From Vibrio agarivorans (GTDB lineage: Bacteria > Pseudomonadota > Gammaproteobacteria > Enterobacterales > Vibrionaceae): a stretch of 64,000 nucleotides of DNA. The stretch lies in NCBI RefSeq assembly GCF_030409635.1, contig NZ_JAUFQF010000001.1:496001-560000 (forward strand). The letters run 5' to 3'. Positions within the stretch are counted from its first letter, which is position 1; every line of letters begins with the position of its first letter. Shown in pieces: positions 17,701-26,316 of this stretch. A program made the translations under genes and the position numbers. The notes beneath the pieces were generated by a model. The model saw only the letters and a program-made list of their open reading frames with translations, had not been told where the DNA came from and made no database searches.

Positions 17701-20700
17701 GACAACGACGTATCAGATTATCAATCAATATTTGTTAATGTCACTGATGATGTTCCGGTATCGCGAGAATCGACAATAGAATTGGTAGAAGGGGATGATG
17801 TTACCGACAACCTGCTGACTGAACAATACACTGGTGCTGATGGTGCGAGTATCCAGGGTGTGCTTTACAACGGAACTGAGTACGACATTGATGATTTTGT
17901 CGATGGAAAATTGACACTCGATCTGTTTTATACACCAGACAGTACGCAGGTAAAATATGGTGAACTGGTTATTGATACAGATGGTACGTTTAGCCTGACA
18001 ACCAATGAGTTCGTTGATAATGAAGTTGCATTAACAGACTCTGTTGAATACATTGTCGTCGATACCGATGGCGATACTGTGAAAAGCATCGCTAACCTTA
18101 TATTAGATGATGCGAAAGGTGTATTGAGAACCCCTGACCGTGAAACAAAAGAGGATGAAAGTACCGAATTAAGCATCACCGTTATATTGGGTGACTTAGA
18201 CCAAGAGGAATTCGTAGAATCTATAAAGATTAGTGAAGCTTCACTTAACGGCGGGACTCTCTATTTAGATGGTGTCGAACTGAGCGCGGTGGGCGGTTTC
18301 GTTACATTATCAGGAACGCAGTTACAATCGCTGGTTAATGATGTCTACATTCCTAATGGTGCTCTCACATACTTACCCGCAGAAAATCAGTCCAATACCA
18401 CCACCAGTCTCTCACTAGACGTAACAGCCACCATTCGTAATGCAGATTTAAGTGCTAAGACACTGTCGAATACCTTGAACGTATCGGTATTGCCTGTTGC
18501 CGACGCACCTGACTGGGCTGATGACGCGCGATTCGAATACGATACGATTGAAGATGCTGCAGATGTTGTCGAACTTGAACTATCAGCAAGTCTAGTCGAT
18601 GTAGATACATCGGAGGAGTTATCGTTTGAAATTTCAAATATTCCGGATGGTATAACCCTTTACCTCAATGACAACATCGTAAAAGAGGGCAAGTCGTACT
18701 CGCAGACACAGTTAGATAAAATGACCGTAGTCGTTGATGACAATCTTGCAGGTGTGTTTGAATTTAATATTACGGCTGTTGCCACTGAACAAGGCAATAA
18801 CTTTGCACAGCCGGAAGATGAAACCGCAAGTATTACACACACCGTCACCATTAATGTGTCCCCCGATGCAGATAAACCGGAATTGTCTGTGCGTAATATT
18901 GACGGGCTAGAAGATACCTTTATCCCATTAAATGAAGCGATTAAGGGTAATTTGACCGATACCGATGGTTCGGAATCTTTATTCTATGAGATCGTTGTTC
19001 CAGACGGGTGGTCGATACAAGGCACCATAGTGAGCCAATCTGGCAACACCTATTTGGTCGAGGCGAGTGACGTTGAAAGTGGAGAAGTCAAACTCATCTC
19101 TAAAGCCGATATAAGTTCAGTGACTGAATCATTAAGTATCGATGTTACTGCAGTGTCAAAAGAATCAACGATAGATGGCCTTACGCCGATCACTGAAGAA
19201 GCAAGAAGTGAAACCAAGACGATAACCATTGATCTTAAGGGTGTTATTGATGAGCCTGTTGTGATTGATGGAGGTAACGGCCACTGGCAATTTGATGATA
19301 ATGCTGGCGATAAAGATGGCGAGATATCCGCTATCACACCTTTCAACGAAGATAGTCTTATCGCGTTGGACTTCCTCGTGAATACGACAGATGACGATGG
19401 TTCTGAAGTCATTAATATCTTGTTAACTGGACTAGCTAATGATATCCGCTTAGTCGATTCTGAGGGTAATCCTATCTCCCTTACGATAGCAGAGGTTGAC
19501 CCAGTTACTGGGCCGATCTTCCAGTTCGATAATCAATTACTGTCTGAGACGTATATCAAAACTCCGCAAGACTTTAGCGGTCGATTAGAGCTGATTGTTC
19601 GAGCAATTACGACCGAGCCTGATGGCGATACGGGCTCTTTTGATTATGACTTGAAGGTGGATGTCGCCCCCGTTGTTGATCAATCTGACGATCAAGTCAT
19701 ATCAACGGTTGGGATTGAAGATAGAAGCATCGCCTTAGATCTAAATTTGAGTATTAACGAGGATATCGATGGCAGTGAATCCCTCATTGCGTACTACATC
19801 GATGGGGTAAGTGATGGTATCACTCTGTTTTTTGATGATGTTGCACAAGAGATACCCAATGGTGGGTTAAATCTAGCTGACTTACTGGATAGCGAATCAC
19901 CTACGTTAGATGTACTACTCACAAGCGGTCGAATTACTGTTAAAGCTGATCGGGATTTAAGTGGAGATTTTGATGTTCAGTTGAGATACACGGTTGAAGA
20001 TACTTCAGAAACGGGCGTCACAACCACAAAAGAGCTGAACGGAACTGCAAATGTTGTCGTTGAAGGACGCGTAGAATTCGATACACGACTTCAAGCAACG
20101 ACCAGGCTTTTAGAAAGTACCGATGGTTCACCGATTGATCTTTCAAATGCGGCTTGGTTTGTCGAAGAAGATGTCGATGGCTCAGAGTTGCTCGATTATA
20201 TCGTTCTAGAAATTCCTGATGGTGCCAACCTGATCGTTGATCACCCGAATGGCGCGGCACAAAATGCTTCTGGAGATTGGATTATTAGTGCTGAGGGGCT
20301 GACATCCGATTCTGTCCAAGACACCATGGCGATGATATTGAAGGATGCAACGATTCGTAGTCCACAAAATACCGATATCATAACCATTGGCGTGAAAGCT
20401 CGCGTGCTTGATGACCCAGATGCAGACTTTATTACAACCCAGTTTGATATCCGTATAACAGGACATGATGGCGGAGGCGGAAGTTGTGGTGACGTCGGTG
20501 AGCCGGGTGATATTACTGATGGTAGTGATATTCAGTTTGACGAAGGCGAGACCATTGATTTATCTGGACTGTTAAATAGTGATGTCGCCGATGATCCTGA
20601 CAACACCTTATCCTTCTACGTGCCATCCGAGTCTCTACCTGAAGGTGTGTATTTGGAAGGCGACGGCATTATCGTTGAGTACAATGAGGATGGGACAGTC

Positions 20701-22836
20701 GCGGGTTACTCAGTTAGCCCTAGTGCGTTATCAACACTGACACTTTATGGCGTCGATGAAGATTTTGCAGGGTGTATAGAATTTACCATCGTTACGGTTG
20801 AGACATCGACTTGTAATGGCACGAGTAATGAAACCGATAATACTATCAAGCTAGAAATACTGCCTGTTGTCGATGACTTTAGCGTTGTCGTTGGTAATTC
20901 TGTTATTCAAGAGGATACTACCACGGCGATTAACCTTGAGCTCATTCTCGGCGATAGTATCGAAGATGGACAAACTATTTCGGGAGAAGGGAATGAGGCA
21001 ACGGGTAAGGAGTCAGTGCTGTCAATGGTCATTACTGTGCCTGATGGCGTTGTCCTTTCCGATATTTCTGGTGATAGCAGTTATATACAAGACAATGGTG
21101 ATAATACCTACACCATCCATGATGAGTCGCGCTTAGCTGACCTTGCCTTAACGCCACCCGCTCACTTTAGTGGCGAGCTTACTGTAAGTGTGACAACTGA
21201 GATCATCGATGAAGCAACCTGTGTCGATGAAACAGATACACAGACAAAAACCAGTGAGTTTACCATTACAGTAGAACCGGTCGCTGACCAAGCAAATCTG
21301 ACAGTCGAAACTGTAACGGGTGATGAAGACAGCTATATCTCATTAGGGGCGCTTAAAGCGGAGTTAATCGACCAAGATGGCTCGGAAAATATGTCCCTGT
21401 GTATCACTGGTGTGCCAACGGGTGCTGTGCTGGTCATTAAGATCGGGGAAGAGTATCAACTGTTGCCAAACAATGGTGCTGATGGTGGCTCATTTGGAGG
21501 GAATCCAACCTATGAATGGCAGGTCACGGTCGATCAATTGCCAGATGTCTACCTACTTCCACCACTCGATTATAGTGGTGATATCCCGCTCGCCTTAGAG
21601 GCCATAACGCAAGAAATTGGCACCACTGATATACGTTATACGACAGGTAACTTCACCGTTGGTGTCAACCCAATTGGTGATGATGTTCAGTTCTTTGATG
21701 TGCCTAGCCATGTCAGTGGTAATGAAAATGATGCGATAGAAATTGCCACTAACCTTATTAGTCAAGAGACGGATAGCGATGAATACATTCAGCTCACTGT
21801 GATTGCCGAAGCTGATTCTGAACCAAGTGCCTTAGTCGGGTTAAATAGAATTCGGGCGGGGGGGAATGAAGCGAAATTTACTCAAAATGACGACGGTACA
21901 TGGACTGCCACTCTCACGGTGACTGCTGCGACTTTAGCGAGTTTCGAGCTTTTTGCTGGTGACGCTTATGGAGAGCTCAACTTGACGTTGCAAGCGAATA
22001 CCGTTGATCAACAAATCGTATTGGGCTCACGCGCTTCTGACCAGGGCGATGTCACTTCAGCGTCGGTTGTTGTCAACATTACACCAGAGCCGGATCTACC
22101 TGAGCTCACGCTAAATTATGACTCAATCATTGCAGAGGCCGCGGGTACGATACCATTAGGTCTCACTATGGCGATGATTAACCCGGTGGCCAATGACGAA
22201 GTCGGCGAGTTAATTATCACCGGATTACCGAACAATTTGATCCTGACTCATGGTACTCGTGAGGGTAATGTCTATACCGTGCCTGTCGAAGATGTAGAGA
22301 ACTTAGCGATACAAGAAGGCTACAGTGGCGCTCAATCGTTCACATTGGCACTGGAAGCCCAATCTACGCTTGGTGGTGAAACAGCAACCGCACCTTTTGA
22401 AACTCTGAGTGTCACTTTAGAAGCTGTGGGGGAGACAGAGTTCACCGCCACCAGTGGCAATGACATTTTTGTATTTCAAACTGACGGAGTGGGAAGTGCT
22501 GATACCCCAACCATAGATACCATCATTGACTTTGACTACGCAAAAGATACTGATGTTATTGATTTAATGGCAATATTTACTAATCTCAATATAACGATAG
22601 CGGATGGTGCAAGTGCTGAGCAATACCTCACGCTAGACGAGCAAGGCGGGAATGTTGAACTGCTTATTAATACAGATAAAGCGGATGATCCCAATGCTGA
22701 TGTAGTAAACCAAAAGATCGTTCTCGAAGCCGTGTCGCTTGAACAGCTTTATGGCACAGGCGCAGATGCCGCCTCCCAGGCTGAGTTACTGCAAAAGATG
22801 ATTGATGATAACAATTTGAATGTCCCTATGGGCTAG
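11779..22836 (+). CDS. Giant type I secreted adhesin (LapA/BapA-like)
   Basis: A 3685-aa surface protein. Residues 1-150 form a distinct N-terminal module (MDVVFFVEVDGVVWKVLENG), as in adhesins retained in the outer membrane by their exporter. About 150-1060 holds Ig-like repeats of about 100 aa starting near 153, 251, 352, 452, 552, 651, 753, 853 and 953, arranged as three-repeat blocks. A cadherin-like segment begins near 1282 (LALDDSYTVTEG). About 1400-3500 holds varied T1SS-type repeats, many with EDxD or DGSE turns. The C-terminus (about 3565-3685; SGNDIFVF, IDTIIDFDYAKDTDVIDL) resembles the type I secretion target domain of the V. cholerae VCA0849 class. Only one GND-type motif is present, so there is no classic RTX array. 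Five cysteines lie between 2903 and 3208, unusual for this family. The exporter genes follow directly. Confidence 0.9.
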   Translation: MDVVFFVEVDGVVWKVLENGAWVQVNNSEVLSADIPVLNATVVQVDGQTNPTENQDAVGEQDNQQAANDIPDELAQLFQNSLVTSPYANNTNSLDNASTSSSGLILTGYVRPDLTETLAQAGFQTRGTVRDDNDDAPEYVDNTFLLSNSSSITVEILDGGDGYENRFEVPNVTILGSTTDVRDGISIQVTVTDINGNQVVLSTVAESDQYRIDNVDLTGLAEGDLIVTATVSDVTGNSISANDQTIKDTLADIQGGLDGFGDAAINQVEQSQDRLFGTVNNVEDGQAITIVVQDILGNQIQFESTVNGNVWVIRDVDLSDLVDGVLTVYTETIDVAGNPAVDVSTIVKDTYAQITIQIDDGDGQVDLFEAPSMRLLGSVDGIEDGQPVEVTVTDEAGNTLTYNTVVVNQAWEITGADFTGFVDGPLSATASSVDSVGNIASAEDTSQIVLDGEITVDILDGGDGFENQFEVPAVTIEGTTNLVPDGATINITITDIKGGTVTTSAIANNGVYSVSDVDISSLAEGDLSVRAEVDGAFKVIEAFDDTIKDTLAEVTGELDGLGDAYINFVEQTDATVFGTVDYVEDGQTVDVVISDESGNTVSLTAQVVNQAWQINNVDLSTLQDGILTVNSSTIDIAGNPTTNTSTLNKDTYAQITIQIDDGDGQVDLFEAPSMRLHGTVDGIEDGQPVEVTVTDEAGNTLTYNTVVVNQAWEITGADFTGFVDGPLSATASSVDSVGNIASAEDTSQIVLDGEITVDILDGGDGFENQFEVPAVTIEGTTSLIPDGATINITITDIDGSTVTTSTIANNGVYSVSDVDISSLAEGDLSVRADVDGAFKVIEAFDDTIKDTLAEVAGELDGLGDAYINFVEQTDVTVFGTASNIEDGQAITVVINDEQGGALTLEVTVSGSVWQVSNVDLSSLADGTLTTTVSSTDVAGNPAVNQTEIIKDTQAFISVDIDDGGDDVLNISERNDVRVFGAVSNIEDGQTVEITLTDKEDSTLTFSTIVVDGQWEISGIDLSGFAEGDITANASSSDIAGNEATAVSDVSTIDLTLPTIDIDTLTGFDIFYFRDGSLTSIQGTTTGVDEGLPVTVLISDGVNDFEFSANVDALGAWSLTDLDVSGLDSSLTWTMTASVANAIGNVVEDDMPTLVFPDSVVLSENFVGIFGEDDATSSINIDNAEFTFDDTQDALLRLESSGQALSFTLSADKKEMVVTRFGGEVVLEAKIIDGEVDITLFQGLDNGRPGDLQTEIVIRGTQIDSDGTIEEVLAPVIVAVQDSRPLALDDSYTVTEGQLATGNLLSNDADLDGGLEIRNVLIGSDSQSVSKGNPAVFDIDEGRLFVFANGQWLLETSRNLDHQDLQAINITYIAGDASVDYDSANATITIVDGHAGTIFDNDTLIVESDLTRDAVINSGTIEVNGGSDNPDPDTIRFDESSLATLDSLGLTSGTSYLSLDYQLSADGKTITGAVGGTAILTISISAVANGNDAVATTEITLHFPLNESASNDIIYLPLKVIGEDTDGTPLKSGEFVWQIQDGVDPIVTEGTSVSVSEDELGAQAVIKSGTFNLAIGSDPIRSAYFDLSDFPSLTSEGRDVVYTINPDGSLVTAYQDDVRGEVVFLLYFDQPDGSIDEEIAYYFAMDKPLDQDGITDTLSFPITVSDTDGDITKLDLKVEVTDATSGSLTADDMEVSERPVDPDNSGITDVDVATVTVNASKEPIVDIVLDVINGQVVKDANGNEISHNGEPVYWSDNGDGSYNGQLADGSVIFVVTLPDALTVDSGEVETVDIQFQLREQLDHDQAGQDEQLTIELPISAIDTDGTRQSGSSNVIVYDGKVPSITVNGDINVTEDGLLSDGEEAGSEQSPPTITVDSGSDDFSELELDVDAFNSLQIKSGTEMVTLADKNGDDWYIANNESGDEVFRIRLLESGNVEFELSKPIDHDAPGSVDADGLPIDITDKPLEFKVAAKDFDNDVSDYQSIFVNVTDDVPVSRESTIELVEGDDVTDNLLTEQYTGADGASIQGVLYNGTEYDIDDFVDGKLTLDLFYTPDSTQVKYGELVIDTDGTFSLTTNEFVDNEVALTDSVEYIVVDTDGDTVKSIANLILDDAKGVLRTPDRETKEDESTELSITVILGDLDQEEFVESIKISEASLNGGTLYLDGVELSAVGGFVTLSGTQLQSLVNDVYIPNGALTYLPAENQSNTTTSLSLDVTATIRNADLSAKTLSNTLNVSVLPVADAPDWADDARFEYDTIEDAADVVELELSASLVDVDTSEELSFEISNIPDGITLYLNDNIVKEGKSYSQTQLDKMTVVVDDNLAGVFEFNITAVATEQGNNFAQPEDETASITHTVTINVSPDADKPELSVRNIDGLEDTFIPLNEAIKGNLTDTDGSESLFYEIVVPDGWSIQGTIVSQSGNTYLVEASDVESGEVKLISKADISSVTESLSIDVTAVSKESTIDGLTPITEEARSETKTITIDLKGVIDEPVVIDGGNGHWQFDDNAGDKDGEISAITPFNEDSLIALDFLVNTTDDDGSEVINILLTGLANDIRLVDSEGNPISLTIAEVDPVTGPIFQFDNQLLSETYIKTPQDFSGRLELIVRAITTEPDGDTGSFDYDLKVDVAPVVDQSDDQVISTVGIEDRSIALDLNLSINEDIDGSESLIAYYIDGVSDGITLFFDDVAQEIPNGGLNLADLLDSESPTLDVLLTSGRITVKADRDLSGDFDVQLRYTVEDTSETGVTTTKELNGTANVVVEGRVEFDTRLQATTRLLESTDGSPIDLSNAAWFVEEDVDGSELLDYIVLEIPDGANLIVDHPNGAAQNASGDWIISAEGLTSDSVQDTMAMILKDATIRSPQNTDIITIGVKARVLDDPDADFITTQFDIRITGHDGGGGSCGDVGEPGDITDGSDIQFDEGETIDLSGLLNSDVADDPDNTLSFYVPSESLPEGVYLEGDGIIVEYNEDGTVAGYSVSPSALSTLTLYGVDEDFAGCIEFTIVTVETSTCNGTSNETDNTIKLEILPVVDDFSVVVGNSVIQEDTTTAINLELILGDSIEDGQTISGEGNEATGKESVLSMVITVPDGVVLSDISGDSSYIQDNGDNTYTIHDESRLADLALTPPAHFSGELTVSVTTEIIDEATCVDETDTQTKTSEFTITVEPVADQANLTVETVTGDEDSYISLGALKAELIDQDGSENMSLCITGVPTGAVLVIKIGEEYQLLPNNGADGGSFGGNPTYEWQVTVDQLPDVYLLPPLDYSGDIPLALEAITQEIGTTDIRYTTGNFTVGVNPIGDDVQFFDVPSHVSGNENDAIEIATNLISQETDSDEYIQLTVIAEADSEPSALVGLNRIRAGGNEAKFTQNDDGTWTATLTVTAATLASFELFAGDAYGELNLTLQANTVDQQIVLGSRASDQGDVTSASVVVNITPEPDLPELTLNYDSIIAEAAGTIPLGLTMAMINPVANDEVGELIITGLPNNLILTHGTREGNVYTVPVEDVENLAIQEGYSGAQSFTLALEAQSTLGGETATAPFETLSVTLEAVGETEFTATSGNDIFVFQTDGVGSADTPTIDTIIDFDYAKDTDVIDLMAIFTNLNITIADGASAEQYLTLDEQGGNVELLINTDKADDPNADVVNQKIVLEAVSLEQLYGTGADAASQAELLQKMIDDNNLNVPMG
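12820..13516 (+). repeat. First copy of an approximately 700-bp repeat in the adhesin gene
   Basis: Nearly identical to 13723-14419 at a constant offset of 903 nt (301 codons). Bases 12911-13148 (238 nt) are identical, by direct reading, to 13814-14051. It spans about two and a third Ig-like repeats. Confidence 0.92.
13723..14419 (+). repeat. Second copy of the approximately 700-bp repeat in the adhesin gene
   Basis: Partner of 12820-13516. Differences cluster at the ends (for example LLGSVDG against LHGTVDG), while the centre is identical even at third codon positions, pointing to recent duplication or gene conversion. Confidence 0.92.
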
Positions 22837-22843
22837 ATATGCG

Positions 22844-22865
22844 AAGCCAGTCTCATTGCTGGCTT
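22844..22865 (+). promoter_or_regulatory. Hairpin between the adhesin and its exporter
   Basis: AAGCCAG (22844-22850) pairs with CTGGCTT (22859-22865) around an 8-nt loop, ending 3 nt before the AAGGAAG ribosome binding site of the ABC exporter. There is no T-run, so it is more likely an RNA stability or processing element, or a partial attenuator, than a full terminator. Confidence 0.45.
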
Positions 22866-22882
22866 GCTAAGGAAGTAGATAC

Positions 22883-24994
22883 GTGGGCAAGGATGTCAAA
22901 AACGTACAGAACAACTTGGTACAGTGGCTAGCGCAGCAGTTTGGTGTTCGCTCTCACTCTAGCCAGTTTGAGCAAGATCTACCGGCAGACTTAAACAGTC
23001 ACTCTGTCGACTATTGGCTGCGTGTCTGCGATAACATGCAAATTGAAGCGACATTGTTTAGCCTTGAGCAGGCCAAGAAGATGTCGAGCCCGTGTATTCT
23101 CCTATTTGAACATCGATGTTTGATGTGCGAAGCATTACCGAGTCTAGGCAAGGGACGTTTCTTTGATGGCGAAGAAGAACACCAACTAGAGCTTAATGAT
23201 CTCAATCTTGATGACGTTAAATCAGTAATTGTCCTAGCGGCTAAACAGAGAGAGAACGATACTTCAAGTCATTCGGCCAAATGGTTATTTTCGGTTTTAC
23301 GTGAAGTAAGACCTTGGTATCGCGACTTGCTTATCGCTTCATTTGTCATCAACCTTCTTGCGCTTGTTATCCCTTTGTTCACGATGAACGTCTACGATAG
23401 GGTGGTTCCAAATCAAGCGACTGAAACACTGTGGGTGCTTGTTGTAGCAGTGGTTGTGGTATTGATTTTTGAATGGGTACTGAAAGAGTCGCGCAGCTCG
23501 ATAACCGATATGGCTGGGCAGTATGTCGACAACAAGCTTTCCGCGATACTCTTTCAACGGGTGCTGGGAATGAAGCTTGAGAACAGGCCTCAGTCGATTG
23601 GTTCATTTACGCGCCAGATCCAAGACTTTGATAGTGTTCGAGACTTTTTTACCTCAGCGACGCTGGTTACGCTGGTGGACCTTCCTTTTACCGTTTTATT
23701 CCTGTTACTCATAGGTTGGCTTGGTGGGCCAATGCTATGGATTCCTGTTGGTGTTATGGCTTTTGTATTGTTGGTCAGTTTGGTGATGAAAAAGCGCATC
23801 GCAGATACGTTTGAGCATACCAGTCAACTTTCGATGCAAAAGCAAGCCCAGCTGTTTGATAACATCACTAATTTGTCCGAAATAAAGCAGTTTAACGCCC
23901 AGCGAAACGTTCAGAGTCGTTGGGAGAAAACTTCCCTTCAATTGTCTCAATGGCAAGTTCGCTCTCGATTCTTTTCTAACATTGTCAGCCATACGATTCA
24001 GTCGAGTCAGCATATCGTTACGGTCGGGCTCATTATTGTCGGTGTGCATCTGATTATTGCAGGCGAGCTAACGATGGGCGGTCTCATAGCGACAGTGATG
24101 CTCAGTGGCCGCGCGGCAGGTTCGGTTAACCAGATCTCTATGCTGCTGCTTCGCTACCAGCAAACCAAAGCGGCGGTAGAGAGTGTCAGTGGTGTGATGG
24201 AACTACCTCAAGAGCAAGATGAAGCCCAAGTGCTCTCAAGTGGAGAGGTGAAAGGCAATATTGAACTACATCAACTCTCTTTTCACTATCCAGCCTGTGA
24301 AGGCGTTGCACTGAAAGAGATCAACCTGACGATTACTGCCGGAGAGAAGATAGGGTTAATAGGGCCGTCTGGTGCTGGCAAGTCAACTTTACTCGCGCTT
24401 CTGGCGCGCCAGTATTGTCCCTCTTCTGGACAAATCGCCTTTGAAGGTGTGGATGCGAGATTATGGCCCCTGCCACTGTTACGACAAGGTATCGGCTGGG
24501 CGGGACAATCACCTATTCTGTTACAGGGTAGCGTATTTGAAAATCTATTGCTCGGCCAACAAGAGGTTGATGAAGCGTCTTTGAAATACGCTCTGGAAAC
24601 GTCAGGTTTAGCGTACATTATCCCACGATTAGAAAAGGGGCTTGAAACACAGGTCGGTGAGTTAGGACGAAATGTGTCAGGTGGTCAGCGACAAGCGATA
24701 TCTTTAGCGCGTGCATTTTACAATAAACCTAAGTTGATGCTACTTGATGAGCCAACAACCTCGCTTGATCAGGCGATCGAAAATCATTTTCTCAAATCTT
24801 TTTCTACCTTGGATACTAATACAACCTGTGTTGTGAGCTCCCATAGCCGAAGTTTGCTCCAGTTGTGTGATCGTATAGTAGTGATGGATGGTGGTCGTAT
24901 TGTCTCGGTGGGCACACCGGATGAGATTCTTGTTAGTGGCGGCCGCTCAAGAGTTAGGAATGTCAGTATCGTCCATCAGGAGGTGAAGTCATGA
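22883..24994 (+). CDS. Type I secretion ABC exporter (LapB-like) for the adhesin
   Basis: A 703-aa inner-membrane exporter with fused membrane and ATPase parts. Residues 1-130 form a degenerate C39-like domain without the catalytic Cys motif, as usual for adhesin and RTX exporters. Transmembrane helices occupy about 150-430 (FVINLLALVIPLFTMNVYDRVVPN is family-typical). The ATPase has Walker A GPSGAGKS at about 494, signature VSGGQRQ at about 599 and Walker B LMLLDEPT at about 619. It starts at GTG 22883 after AAGGAAG. It should recognise the C-terminal signal of the adhesin and pass it to the HlyD- and TolC-like partners encoded next. Its stop overlaps the next ATG by 4 nt. Confidence 0.93.
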   Translation: MGKDVKNVQNNLVQWLAQQFGVRSHSSQFEQDLPADLNSHSVDYWLRVCDNMQIEATLFSLEQAKKMSSPCILLFEHRCLMCEALPSLGKGRFFDGEEEHQLELNDLNLDDVKSVIVLAAKQRENDTSSHSAKWLFSVLREVRPWYRDLLIASFVINLLALVIPLFTMNVYDRVVPNQATETLWVLVVAVVVVLIFEWVLKESRSSITDMAGQYVDNKLSAILFQRVLGMKLENRPQSIGSFTRQIQDFDSVRDFFTSATLVTLVDLPFTVLFLLLIGWLGGPMLWIPVGVMAFVLLVSLVMKKRIADTFEHTSQLSMQKQAQLFDNITNLSEIKQFNAQRNVQSRWEKTSLQLSQWQVRSRFFSNIVSHTIQSSQHIVTVGLIIVGVHLIIAGELTMGGLIATVMLSGRAAGSVNQISMLLLRYQQTKAAVESVSGVMELPQEQDEAQVLSSGEVKGNIELHQLSFHYPACEGVALKEINLTITAGEKIGLIGPSGAGKSTLLALLARQYCPSSGQIAFEGVDARLWPLPLLRQGIGWAGQSPILLQGSVFENLLLGQQEVDEASLKYALETSGLAYIIPRLEKGLETQVGELGRNVSGGQRQAISLARAFYNKPKLMLLDEPTTSLDQAIENHFLKSFSTLDTNTTCVVSSHSRSLLQLCDRIVVMDGGRIVSVGTPDEILVSGGRSRVRNVSIVHQEVKS

Positions 24995-26307
24995 GTCAGC
25001 AAGTCGCCTGGTCAAATTACGCTCACGCACAGCGCTCCCGCAAACTGGTGTGGATTGTAGCAGTTTTGGTGGTTTGCATTATTGGTTGGGCAAGCTTGGC
25101 AAAACTCGATGAGGTGATAATCGGCACAGGGAAAGTCGTTCCAACAGACTCAGTGCAAACCATACAGAGTCTTGAGGGCGGTATTATTCGCCAAATAAGC
25201 GTGGTTCAAGGGCAAACCGTTGAAAAAGGGGATCCATTAGTTGTTCTCGACAACACACGTTTTAAAGCGGCGTTTGAAGAGTCACAGTCACAGATTGATT
25301 CCTTAAATGCTCAACAACTGCAACTGAGGTTAGAGCTCGATAGTGTATTGATTGATGCTTCTCAAAAGCGCTGGGAAGATCAGGTACAAGTCGATGTGTT
25401 GGATTTCCCATTAAGTGCTGAACCGTCACAAATCCAATTAAACGCTATGGATAATTACTTAGCACGCTTAGCTCAGCTCAAGGTGGAGTTAGAAGAAGCT
25501 GAGCTGCGTATCGTGCAGCAGCAACAGGTTCTGCAAGATGCGCAACTCAACCTGCGAACTCAACAAAACAGCGTTGCCATTGTTAAGCGAGAGATGGACA
25601 TGCTGGAGGATGTTGTGGCGAGTGGTGCAGTTGCAGAAGTGGAACTACTGAAACTCAAAAGAGATATGATCTCGCTGCAAGGAGAGATATCGAGCACACG
25701 AACTTTTATCCAAAAGCAGCAAGCAACGTTGACCGAATCCATCGCAGATTATCGAAGTCTTGCACAGAATTTTCGCTCGACCGCTCGCTCAGAAATTAAT
25801 GAGGTTGAAAGTCGACTCGATCAGCTAGGGGAAAGCCAGTTTGCGATCAAAGATCAACTCAACCGCACCGTGATGGTGGCGCCCGTGTCAGGGACAGTCA
25901 AAGAAGTGTTCATACGAACGCAAGGCGGGGTTGCGAAACCCGGTGAACCGATCCTCGAGATCGTACCCAAAAATAGTAACTTGATCATAGAAACGAAAAT
26001 TAATCCTCGTGATATTGCGTTTATTACTAATGACTTGAATGCAATGGTTAAATTCTCTGCCTATGATTTTGTTATCTATGGGGGAGTTGAAGGGAAAGTC
26101 GTGTATGTCAGTGCTGATGCACTACAAGATGAAGAGGGTGAGACCTTTTACCGTGCCCACGTCGAACTAGACCCAGATAACAACACATTCGATGTCATTC
26201 CTGGAATGCAAGCCAGTGTCGATATTCTTACAGGTAAAAAGACCGTCCTCCAATATTGGCTAAAACCAGTGTTGAGAGCAAAGGAAAATGCGCTCAGAGA
26301 GCGATAA
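24991..26307 (+). CDS. HlyD-family membrane-fusion protein of the adhesin exporter (LapC-like)
   Basis: A 438-aa periplasmic adaptor. One transmembrane helix at about 19-38 (LVWIVAVLVVCIIGWASL) is followed by a biotinyl/lipoyl-like half (SLEGGIIRQISVVQGQTVEKGDPL), coiled-coil hairpins at about 95-290, and the closing half PVSGTVKEVFIRTQGGV with the beta-barrel (IVPKNSNLIIETKINPRDIAFI). All are typical of HlyD/LapC. The ATG at 24991 overlaps the ABC gene stop by 4 nt, so translation is coupled. It bridges the exporter to the outer-membrane channel. Confidence 0.93.
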   Translation: MSQQVAWSNYAHAQRSRKLVWIVAVLVVCIIGWASLAKLDEVIIGTGKVVPTDSVQTIQSLEGGIIRQISVVQGQTVEKGDPLVVLDNTRFKAAFEESQSQIDSLNAQQLQLRLELDSVLIDASQKRWEDQVQVDVLDFPLSAEPSQIQLNAMDNYLARLAQLKVELEEAELRIVQQQQVLQDAQLNLRTQQNSVAIVKREMDMLEDVVASGAVAEVELLKLKRDMISLQGEISSTRTFIQKQQATLTESIADYRSLAQNFRSTARSEINEVESRLDQLGESQFAIKDQLNRTVMVAPVSGTVKEVFIRTQGGVAKPGEPILEIVPKNSNLIIETKINPRDIAFITNDLNAMVKFSAYDFVIYGGVEGKVVYVSADALQDEEGETFYRAHVELDPDNNTFDVIPGMQASVDILTGKKTVLQYWLKPVLRAKENALRER

Positions 26308-26316
26308 AGGAGAATC

